Positions 44,039 through 56,000 of a DNA stretch of 64,000 nt are shown here, piece after piece. The position numbers were made by a program, and so were the translations under genes. The stretch is from assembly GCA_934047225.1 (NCBI GenBank), contig OW203988.1, positions 4,622,229 through 4,686,228 of the forward strand. The letters run 5' to 3'. Origin of the DNA: Ypsolopha sequella (taxonomy: Eukaryota > Arthropoda > Insecta > Lepidoptera > Ypsolophidae). The notes beneath the pieces were generated by a model. The model was given only the letters and a program-made list of their open reading frames with translations. It did no database searches and was not told where the DNA came from. Position 1 is the stretch's first letter; the number at the start of each line of letters is the position of its first letter.

Positions 44039-44039
44039 A
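43992..44039 (+). promoter_or_regulatory. 15-codon upstream ORF overlapping the FNIP start
   Basis: ATG at 43992 opens 15 codons ending at TGA 44037-44039. The final A of that stop is the A of the FNIP ATG (TGATG). If transcription starts upstream of it, this overlap would favour reinitiation at the main start, whose -3 base is C, a weak context. Confidence 0.4.
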
Positions 44040-47000
44040 TGGCGTTATTTGATAAACTATTTTCAACAAAGAGAAAACTCCATGACCGTAGTCGCGAATC
44101 ACGAGACCGCAGGAGGTACGTCATTGTGGATGCTTTTCATTCATGTATTCTATTTCTGAGTGGTGTGGCATGTCGTGTCGGGTTTGACGCACGTTAATTT
44201 TGCCCGTGTCAAGCGTCGGACGGTACGGAAGACGGTGCCCCGGACTTCCCGGCGCGCAGAGGTTTGACTGGTTGAGCTGACGCACGACACACGCAGTGGG
44301 TTTGTAATGACTGCGCTGCTGCGAGTGGGCGACGCCGCCGAGTCACGTCACAGACGTAGAGGGGTGCACGCCACAATCAATGTTTACTTGTAGAGTATAG
44401 CCAGTTCAGTACACTAGTACATTCCATTCTAGTCTACCGCCCGTACTCGGTCCCTCGCCAATCGACGTGCGTTTAAAAGTGAAAACACTGCCTGCAATTC
44501 GGTGATAGTTTGTGCATGACAGATTGCACTCCACGGCTGACAAGTGTTGCTGTGGCTGCAAAACAAACAGCTATGAAATAAGATGAAAGTTAGGTAATTT
44601 GATTGTCTGATCTATCTGGTATTCAACCTGGTTAATTCCAGTCTTCATTTGAGTCCTCTTGAATTCTATCATGTGGTTTAGGTTTTAATTTTTTTTGGAT
44701 ATGCAGTGGTTGCTGAGGACTCAATTGAGACATATCGAAAAGTTACGGGTTATCTGGTAGGCAAAGTTTTTTTTATTGGTGAGTGATGTGCAATTGTGCA
44801 TATCTGTTTGTAAACAATACTTGATATTCAAGGTTCTCTCTTGACACAAAGTAACTGAAGTTTCTGAGCTTGGTTTAGTTAATGAATCACTTAATGCTAA
44901 CTCAATGTTGAAGTTATATTTTAAATTGTTCATTCTCGCATATTATTTTAACCCATCCTAATTTTCACAAGGCATGATGTGCTGGCGCTCCATATATATT
45001 GTTTATTAATTAGTTCATATTGAAAATTGATAACAGAATGGATTATCAAAAACAAATGTTTTGTTTTTATTTTTACTGCTGATTACAGCTTATAAAGTTA
45101 TACATAAAAGCAACATGGTTGCAAATAAATATTCCATTAAAACTTTATTGGAGTCATGAGTATGCTCTATTATAAAAAAAAAACAAAAAAAAGACCAACA
45201 ATATAGGTACCATGAGTAAAAATACACTGTACTTATAAATATGTTATCTTGCCGATAATTATATTTCTGCCCAGGACTTTGGGTGTTATTGACCTTGCCA
45301 CATGTATTGTAAGATCTCATGCATATTTCCTTTATATTTTTTATTATGTAATTGTCTTTTATTTTGTTACTCTGTAATTAAATAAATTTCTTCAAAACAA
45401 GACACACCCACTTATGTCTAGCTATTAGCTAAGAGTTGAACTATCTGAGAACTGCCATGGTTGGCTTAAAAAACTTTAAATACTGATTATCAATTATTTT
45501 ATTTTAAAAGGATTTTTCAACTTTATCCACATGCTTCCATATTTGTCAAATATAATTAAAAAATATTTAATTGATGCAGGATATTTCATATATAATATAA
45601 TATATTTGTATATAAAAAAAATCAAGTTCAAAAATTCATTTTTCCTAAATATTATCTAATGTTTGTATGTTTTATAATCTAATAAATAATTATTCTAAAT
45701 AAAAACAGTTCAAAAACTGCTATGTTACTGTAAGTAAAATGAAGTTATGCTTGCAGACTGACAGTAAGGACTAACTGCTTGTAGCAATTATTGACTGATT
45801 GTTACTATTTGTCTGCCGTTATTTTCTTAGTCTATATATATTTATATGGTTATCATAACTTCCTGTTATTGTAGATAGTATCAGAATGAATTTTACATTT
45901 CAAAATAATGACCTATAAAATTCACATGGGTATTGGTACTACAATGAAAAACTATACTTACCCATTTTACATGAATAAAACTTGCTGACTAACCATAAAT
46001 TGTAGCCACCACAGTATATTTCTAATTAAATACCTACAATACCTACATACACACGCCTGCCTCTCAGAGGGGTAGGTAGAGACTACAGATTTCCGTCTGC
46101 TACAATTCTGACACACCTTTTTTGCTTCTTCCGTATCCATCAATCTACTAATCAGTCATACAAGGTCGTCTATTTTGGGTGCTTTGGACATTGCCCTACT
46201 TCAGTATGTTGCTATATATACTAATATATATTTTTTTATAACAGGTCTTTAAAAATAAGTCCAGAGCAAGTAAGACTGCTGTTATTCAAAGAGTGTGACT
46301 GGAGAGGCAGGAAGTTACTGTTCGACTCTTCAACCATAGACAAGGTGCCCGCCAGTAAACATGACAAGCCCATTGCTAAGAAGTCAAATGAACCTCCTTA
46401 CATTGTGGAGGTATCAAATGGATTCTCGTATTTGGTTAGTCTGTTTTTTTTTCTTTATTTACAATGGCTTATGCTTGATGAGAGCTAGGATTGGTATTTT
46501 CTGGGCAAGCAGGACTGCAGAAAGAAGAAGAGTAACCACTCTTCCAGTGCGGCTTCTCATGAATCAATGAGTTGCTTGGCGGAATGGTTTTGTGATGAGT
46601 GTGGTGACAAGCCAGCATGGCCAAGGCCAACAATCAGCTGAAGTGAAAGGATTTGTAGATTGGTTGGATCTTGGATGTCCAGGGTGCGTTAGGCGCATCT
46701 CAGTTTACGCCAATAAGGAAGGCTCGCTTCATCCCATGTTTTGTTCTGAGTAGTGCTATTCTGAACTAGTCCCATCAAATTTGAGGTCGTTGTACATTAC
46801 AACAGATCGGCACCAAACCACCTCAAAGTAAAGCATTGAAATTTGAGCTTTACTTTAAATTGTGTGAAGTACGTGACATTTTGCACTAGTGCGCCAACGA
46901 CGGCGTGACGCGTCTTACACTTGCAAAATGTCACCTAAGCAACACGATTTAAAGCTCACACTTCAATATTTACTTTGAGGTGGTCTGGTACCGAGGCGTT

Positions 47001-50000
47001 ATAATTTATGACGGCCCTAAAAATACTTTTTAATTAATACATTGTTTACTGTTATTTCATCATTTCAAATTGGAATCACTTATTGCGAAGTTTTGGTACT
47101 AAAATTGTCTATCTGTAAGATTAACTAAAGCAGGTGGAGAAGAATTAATATGAAACTCTGGTAAAAATAAAAAATAAGATTGACTGATGAAGACTCCATA
47201 GAAGAAGTCGAAATATGTCGTATTATTTGTTTTCTGTTGTTTATAGATAATAAATATTAAAATAAATATTAAATGGTAAAAATAAGAAAAAATTCCATTC
47301 TTTCAGTTTTTGAAATCATTTTGGATTCATGTGGACAATGGACATATTACATAACATTAACATTTACATTGACAAAATTTTTGAAATAATTTAAGCGAAA
47401 AAAAGCTAAGATTGCTTGTAGAACTTTCCCAGATAGTAAATTATGTATGACGACTCTGCCAATGTAGTTACAGAGATTCTTTTGAGACGAGTTTACAGAG
47501 ATTCTTAGTTATAAATTGGTTCTACTTTAATACATCGTCACGACATGAATCCGCGAGGGGGTATCAGAGGTGTTCCAAGTGTGAACAGTGAAATGCAATC
47601 ATCGTCCACACTAGGTACACCCGCCTATCACCGACGATTATTACGTCCCAACGAGATGGGTGGTGAACCCTATCGCCGTTCTTCGGGCGCAAATACACGC
47701 TTTTTTAGAGCATGCAGGTTTCCTCACGATGTTTTCCTTCACCGTTCAGCAAGTGGTAAATAATTTTTCGGTATTTTATTAAGTACATTATATGTACATT
47801 AAAATCAACAATATGTAACAGCCAGTAACTTACACTCTTTTCACCAACGATTTTCGCCTCCTTATAGCCGGTAAGCTATGTTATGTACAAATACAAAAAT
47901 GCAACTTCTCTCTGTACAAAACCTATCAATACAGCGCAATCAGCCGTTATTAGCCAAACCGTCGACCGGAGCTTGCCCGTAAGTTACGGCAGGTAAATAA
48001 AATTTTATTTAGGCATTCAGGTTAGTCTTAAGAGGCTATGCGAATTTTATTTTTGTCACTGTCACTCCAAGTGAAAACACGCTCAGTGCGAGAGGGGCGG
48101 ATTCAGGGCGAAAGCGAAAAATGTTAGTTTTATAATTTTTATAAAAAAACTACAATAGCTAGCAAAATTTCAAATTTCAAATCTCTAGATATTGTTGAAA
48201 CACACCTAATAAAATATGTTTGAGTTTTGTATATGGTTCCTATTCGTCAAACGAGGAGAAAAAGTGTGTTTGGAGACCTCATTTCAACAATTATTTCTAT
48301 CGAGGAAAATTTATCCAAACATGTTTTCCAATTTGAAAACCCTAGATGATATAGTCAAAATGCATATACCAGAAATTTATTAAAAATTTCCGTGTATTTC
48401 ATGAAATACACAGAAAAGAAACACCCGTATTTTTTTCGCATATCGCCTTAAATTAGATTATGATAAGATAGTCCCGATTTAAGCGTTACTTTACTAACGG
48501 TCTAGTTAATACCATAATCCTTGACACTATAGCCTAAAATTCATGACCGCAAAAGATATGAATTTTCTGATGTCATATTCTGCATAGTGACATTTTTTAA
48601 GGAATCATTCAAAACTGAAACGTAGAAATGTTTGCTTCTTTTCCTTTTTTTATTTTTTTTTTGTAATTGAATTTTAAAGGCTACTTTGTGGCTTATTATC
48701 TAGAGCATCAATCCTTATTTCAACTGCATCATAGGCTTCATTAGACCATGTGACATCAATTAGTTTATTTTGCGCTATATTTACAGTCAGTCCGCTATTA
48801 GCCTTATTGCCTCTTCGTCACTGAAAGCCTCAAGTGGTCTAAATATAGAACACGCAAGAACGAAATTAAACTGTTAAATTGGTGTCGAGTCTTGTGACTC
48901 CTCCTGGGACAAAGCGGCGCAAAAATAAACTCTAACGCCAGGGCCACAGCTTCAGGCTTCTGGCGGCGCTTCTTGCTGCGCTTCCAGGCGGTTTTTGCGA
49001 CGGGCTTTTGGCGCCTTCATCTATAGCGCGCTCGCTCGCTCATAGCGCTCGACACTAGGTTCGTCCTGTGCGCTCGATCACTGTTTCAACCGCCCGCCTC
49101 CCCGCACACAGCCGTCGTGAGAGCGCAATTCATTTGAAGCCGGACAAGACGCGCGAACGGCGACCCATGGCCGGCTCTATACAACTTCATACATTTGTTC
49201 GCGGCGCCGTCGCAAGAAAAACCGCTTGGCGCGCCTCTCGAAGCTTGAACCTGTGGCCGAGGGGTTATACTTACTCGTACTATGCGGTCCAATTCGTACG
49301 TTTGTTTGTTTTCTTAGATATACAGGGTGGAAAAAATTTAAGGGCCCTGGAGGAGAACTACCTTAAATCCTTTAATTAGCTCATTTTACTGAAAGGAAAC
49401 ATTTCTTTATTTTTTAAAAGAAACAAAATTGCATTCAAGGGTATTCTGAAATTCGCTTGTCTCACCGGGAATCGAACCAACTAAAAATAAAAAAAATAAA
49501 CCCTCGCTATTTTAAGCGTTTCAAAGTATATAGCTATGTCCCTTTCTTAAAAACGAGTGAAATTTCGCACGACAATCACACGTTTTGAAACGGAACCCTA
49601 GTGTGCGCCTGTGTGCGTGAGAAATATGAGTTTGTCTGCCTTACTTATAGTTTTTGTGTTTATGTTTAATATACATATGTGTGAAAAAATTGCAAGGAAA
49701 ATGCAGACAGCTCGACACGAACAATCAGAGCAATAAGGGGAATCTACTAACATCTGTGACGCTAACTATAAAAGTAAATATTCCATCTTTCATTCATTCA
49801 ACTGTGATTGTGAATCGGACCGAATCAAATCATTTACACGTATAACACGTTGAATGTATTGTAAAAAAATTATAGAACTAAATAATCTATATGTAATATA
49901 AATTATATAATAAATAATAATACGGGGAAATACGGCATTTGAACTATCGTACAAAAAAACCAAGCATCGATTACGACGATTCCTGTAGATCACATAATTT

Positions 50001-53000
50001 ATTGACCCTGGAGAACAGACGAACACTTTTAGACATGTTACTTTTCCACAAAATATGTCATGGTGCAATTAACTGTATCGACCTTACTTCATCCATCCTA
50101 AATTTGTGTGCACTCGTCACACACCCCTTTTTCCATACGCCTTTAGTTCACACAAACCATGCTCAAAATTCTTTAAGTTGTCGCTTACCTATTCAAAGAA
50201 ATTGATATATTTGATCTTAAGAGGTCCCAATATAATGCAATAAACACAGAACAAAGTTGATAGATATATAAATACGCTTTAAATATGCGTCTAACTCCGC
50301 CCATCTGATTAGTCTTGCTTAGAATGGAAAAAACCTGGTCCTCCACTCCAACTCTACTCATAAGTTCTTTAGAACTTCATACATAAACATAATACCACAA
50401 GTTAAGGCGATATGCGAAAAAAATACGGGTGTTCCTTTTCTGTGTATTTCATGAAATACACGGAAAATTATAATCAGTTTCTGGTATATGCATCTTTACT
50501 ATATAATCTAGGGATTTGAAATTGGAAAACATGTTTGGATAATTTTTTCTCGATAGAAATAATTGTTGAAATGAGGTCTTCAAACACACTTTTTCTCCTC
50601 CTTTGACGAATAGGAACCATATACAGAACTCAAACATATTTTATTATGTGTGTTTCAACAAGATCTAAAGATTTGATATTTGAAATTTTACTAGCTATTT
50701 TAGTTTTTTTTTATACAAATTAAAAAACTAACTGTGTTACTACAAAACGGTGTTTAACTTTAGACAGTGTTTAAATCTGTTGTTGTCGCCTTTTATTTCA
50801 TATCGTAAAAAAGTGACAGCAACAGATTTAAACACTGTCTATAGTTAAACACCGTTTTATAGTAACACCGTAACATTTTTGGCTTTCGCCCTGAATCCGC
50901 CACTCTCGCAATGCGCGATTTTTCGCTTGGAGTGACAGTGACAAAAATAAAATTCACATAGCCTCTTAAGAAAGTCTTGTTTTGTATACTAAATATAAGA
51001 CCGATCTGCTAATGTCGCACTTTTCAAGGTTACTTTTTTCTTGCTAACAAAAAACTTGCAAGTGCTGATTACCAGGCTATCTTTCTCAAACTGCATTAAG
51101 ATAACTAATACTCAAATAAATCACGCAAACAAACATATATCGTCAAACGTTTTCGTCATGGAAATGTATAGCAGAGTGTAGGTGGAAAATGAGTTATTGT
51201 TGCGGTGTGATTATGATCTCTGTTATAATAAGGTGTCGGCTAAAATAGCTTGTTTTATGTGAGCTGAAAATATCTCACTCATTGTTTTGTTTACAATATG
51301 AAATTCAGGAATTTCTGTTACAAAATCCTTCATCATATCTGCTTGTTTTTGCTCACTGATCTCTATCTGCTACGCCTCTTGCTTTTTCCATATAAATCAA
51401 TGCAAGGATTGAATAACCCATAAATTATGATACCTTCAATCACCGAAATGACGTCATACCGAAAAATTATGTCTACACAAAATAACCGCTTATAACCGGT
51501 TAAAAATTTGGGTTTTTGTATACCGAAATTGAAAATTTGTATATTCTTTCATATGCCGCCCGCGTGGCGCGCGGTGTTCTCTCGTCTCACCCCCTCGCTT
51601 ACCCCTCTAATACTCGCCACGCACTGAATCGTCTTTATATCGGTACTGAAACAGGAAAACGGTGAAATTATGGCACAGAATTCAAAAGGGTTCCATAATG
51701 GCTAACGCTATTAATTTCGGTTAATTTTGGTAATTTTATAGGTTATCGGGAGTGTTATTAATCGCAAGCAATGGCGGTAGCTCAGGTGGTAGAACGCTGT
51801 CCTCTCAATCTTGAGACCCAGGTTTAATTCCTGGTCGGGCATGCACCACTTAGTTTTTCGGAATTTATGTGCATAGTATTTGTATTTAATACAATACGAT
51901 TTGCTGAGCGGTGAAGGAAAACAGCGTAAGTAAACCTGCATGCCCTAAAATAGCGTGTATTTGTGCCCCAATAACGACGATAAGGCTCACCACCCATCTC
52001 GTAGGGACGTAATAATCGTTAAAACGCGCGGGTGTACTGTGTACTGTGTTGCATTTCATAGTTCACACTCGGGAGCACCTCTGACACACCCTTTAGGGTT
52101 CATGTCTTGACGATATAATTTATATTCATTTATTAAGACTCTTAATAAGAGGATGGCCTACCCTGGCATCTTTTTTTATTACCCGTCCAGCACAATAGGT
52201 TTGAAAACAAAAATGTGACTTGCATTTCATAGTTCACACTCGGGAGCACCTCTGACACACCCTTTGAGGATTCATGTCGTGACGATTTATTTATATTTAT
52301 TTATTAAGAGGATGACCTACCCTGGTAACTTTTTTATTACTCGTCCAGCACAATAAGTTTGAAAACAAAAAAAAAAGAGGGTGAAAAGCTTTTTTTTTGA
52401 CAAAATATTTAATTTATTATAAAATATTTTAATTTTTTGATAAAATTTTTATCTAGAATCCCTAGATAAAACATCAATAAATCAATATTTTCTTCAATAT
52501 GAGGAGAGACCTAGTTTCGTCCAATGAACCCTTGAAAACCTGGCGTTGTTGATGTTCTAGCGTCAGGTGTCCCGTTAACTGTCCAATCGATAACATAAAG
52601 TTCGTTATGTTCAGTACAAGGGCCCGGCGGAGGACGCGAGCACGTTCGGTGAGATGATCTTTGGAGCCGTCGCCATCAGCTACAAGGGCGTCTCTCTGAA
52701 GATACACATCATGGATGAACCTAGAAGGTAACCTTATAGTTTGTCAACTTCGTGCTTACTGCGCCCACGGGGTACAGGTTTTGGGGGACGTGCGCTCGTT
52801 CGCCCTCCCGCCACATCGCCCGCATCCTCTCCGAGGCCGTTCCCGAACCCCTGTACCCCAAAGTTCAAAGGACCAATCATATGGACCTGAATTCTCCTTT
52901 ATAATATGAAGCCAAACGTTGAACTGAAGAGTGACGTATCTATTATATATTCAGTTGATTTCTAAAGTTGTACCTTCAGATATTTTTTCAAGACAAGACA

Positions 53001-56000
53001 AGAAAAATACTCTTTATTGTACACCAAAATAAATAAACCAGGTAAAAGAACAAACTTATGAAAGAAGGTAACAATTGGCGGCCTTATCACTATAGCGATT
53101 TCTTCCAGACAACATTTCGGTGGAAATATTGTTGGAAAAAATAACGAGAAGGTGGTGCACAAAATAAATAATAATTAAATGGATAGCAAATAGCTACAAT
53201 AAATACACAAGTGTAACATTGTACATACAAATACATAGAATACGATAAATATAATATATACTAATATATAACAAAAATAAGCAATATAGTACGTAAACCA
53301 AAAGTAAATAAATATTAGTAGCAGAAGTAGGGATTTAACAAACATTTACGAACCAAGAAAATGATCCTTAAGTAATCTTTTGAAGACAGGCAACGAGGGA
53401 ACACGCTTAATAGCGATAGGCAAGTTATTCCACAATTCCACAATGGCCGTTTTGCGGTCGTCAAACAGACACTCCCATTTGTGTCATGCAATAGTGCCAT
53501 GAAACGGCCAAGCCATACTTTATGATCAAGATGTAGGGTTTGTAGAGTTAGGGCTTGTAGAGTTAGGCCTTGTAGAGTTAAGGGCTTGGCTCTACATGAG
53601 ATCTGATAACTTTTTAACAGTAAAAGCGTTTTGAGCTTGTGTCTTGGCGATAGTTTACATGAAATGTTTTTGATGGGATAGGCAAGTTATTCCACAATGT
53701 GACAGCTTTAACAGCAAAACAATTACAATAAAAATTTGTAGTGTGAGATGAAATTGCTAAAAGCAAATTTTCGGAGGACCGTAGAGTACGGTCTAGGGTA
53801 GAGTGAAGGAATTAAAAGCAATCCTTAAGGCGAATGAATACGCCAACTGCAATTTGGACCTGTCTTTGAAGGCCTACTCCTCCCACACGGGTGGTCCAAA
53901 AACTTTCAGAAAAATATATGATAGGCATTATAGAGTCAAAAATTAATTTTAAGTTTCATAAACTGTTTTTCTATTGTTAGTTTTGACAAAAAAAATCGAA
54001 AGTCATCGAAAATTTCAAATGATTAACACAAGAATTCTCTTACACCTTCCAAACGTCTAAAGCGATTTTAATCGTTATTTCACCAAATTAAATTCAAATT
54101 TTTTTTTCGTTTGTGGCGTCCGTGTGAAAACCATTATTTTCTCCTATTTTGCGCTAGCCGGAGACGCAGTGGTTGTCGTAACAGCCACTTTTTAAGGCAT
54201 GCTGAAATGAACATTATTTCAATGTCGTATCCGTTGATATTTGTACCGGCACACATCGAGTTGCTTATTTAGCGTGGTCATACGCCTTCAGATATGATGG
54301 AGTGGAAGGATCAAGATCGATAGTAATTCCAATCCATTCATCCCCAGGTTAATGTGCACAAAGCTGTTCTGCGTGCCATCGTCCCGGCGGATATCGCGGG
54401 CGGAACGCAAGCCGACTGAAGACAAGGCTGACGTGAGCGAGTCCAAGCCTCTGAACGTGCCGCAGGAAAGAGAGGAGGTGTCACTCAGCTTCTCCTTCGA
54501 CAGAGGGGATTCAGGTACAGTCGCCTATCGCTATAATGTTCACAATACTGCTCCCCGTGCCATCGTCCCGGCATCACCATTTGTAGCATTAGTAGCGAAA
54601 GCCATTTGTAGGTTCTACTCAAAACATAGACGAATATAGCATACAGACTCCCCATAACAGGCGACCGATTTCTGTCAACACATCTGACTGAACCAGCAGA
54701 TATAATTCGCCTCTCCAAAATTATATGTTTCGGTAGGCCAAACCAAAATGGCTTCTATATTTATTAGTTTAGAGTCTTCGTCTTCGGGAAAGATAAGTTT
54801 GTGGCGCTATACGTAAGATTGGAAGAGCCAATAGCATTGCAGCATCCCGTTTCGATTGTTAACAGAATTATTTGTACGCAAGATGTTGAACAATAGACGT
54901 CTTTCTGGACTGTATTGTCTATGACTCGAACGTTAAAAATTTGCACGAGATAAAACTAAAAGTATGGCCGATAATAAGCAATGACTTTCATTGGTCGACA
55001 TATCATTAAAGTAGGGTCACTGAGTGATGGCACTTATGACAGCTGCATTTAGTGATGAGGTACATTTCAAATTTCGGTTAAAATGAAAATCAAGTGTGAG
55101 TTTACTCAACATTAGACACGTCATTCAACATTCAACATAATGATACAAAAGGAAAATGTGCCAAAACCAGTGGCGTAGCTATGCGGTGTGGTGCCCCGGG
55201 GCCCCCAAGAGATGTTTAAATATCTATATCGAAAAAAGTATTTTACTATCATTTATTTTCGTTTAGTTTAACTTCGTCATTGTTTTGTTTTTAATTAAAT
55301 ATTATTGCGTAACTTGGCGACCTCAAACACGACCTATAAAAAATGAAAAACTTTAAAAAAAAAAAATCTTTGTTTCTATACGAATTCTATTGCACAATAA
55401 AGCAACATTCAAATCGAAAAATAATAACCGAAACAAGTAGTACATCACTATCAACAATGAATTATTACATTTTTTAATTCACACTTGCTTATAAATAATT
55501 ATGATACTTTGTAGGCATTTAAACGTCATTTAAGCGCCATCACTCAGTGGCTCTACTTTAGAATCATTTCAATCATCATTACACCACAGACACGGACAAA
55601 AACACATCGATGCATCAAGATAAAAAAATATACATAAATATTTGTTTTTCATTACCAGAAATCAAAATCATAAATAACCCCAAAGATAATTTCTTGCAAT
55701 CAACAAGTCCGCCCAAAACGTAACTTGGAATTTATTCTTATTATAATTTAATACGTAGCCCCTCCCTAAAATATTTTTTTTCGTAGAAACCAAAACTGCG
55801 TTATCTAACAATTTATCTGAATAAAGTGTTTGCATGTTTTTATATCTACCTATATACACAGGAAGACATCTTTATTTGTCCAATATTGCAACATAATACA
55901 TATTACATCCATGATATCTCGAAACTGATTGAGACCAGTGTGTATGAATTTTGTCTGGTTAGTTAATATTATATAAATAAAGATAATTTTAGCTATATTT

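Larger units (their letters stand above)
48014..50990. mobile_element. ~3 kb element with long terminal inverted repeats and nested insertions
   Basis: Left arm ~48014-48450 and right arm ~50403-50990 are inverted copies. Shared blocks include TTAAGAGGCTATG, GTCACTGTCACTCCAAG, GGCGGATTCAGGGCGAAAGC, CCATATACAAAACTC-like sequence and CCGTGTATTTCATGAAATAC. A family G element (48928-49269) and a jockey-like fragment lie between the arms. A separate 137 bp MITE lies inside the right arm. No transposase is seen. Confidence 0.72.

Noticed and set aside
47545..47763. 72-codon frame starting MNPRGGIRG
   Set aside because: Reverse complement of the SINE body, seen at several places in the window.
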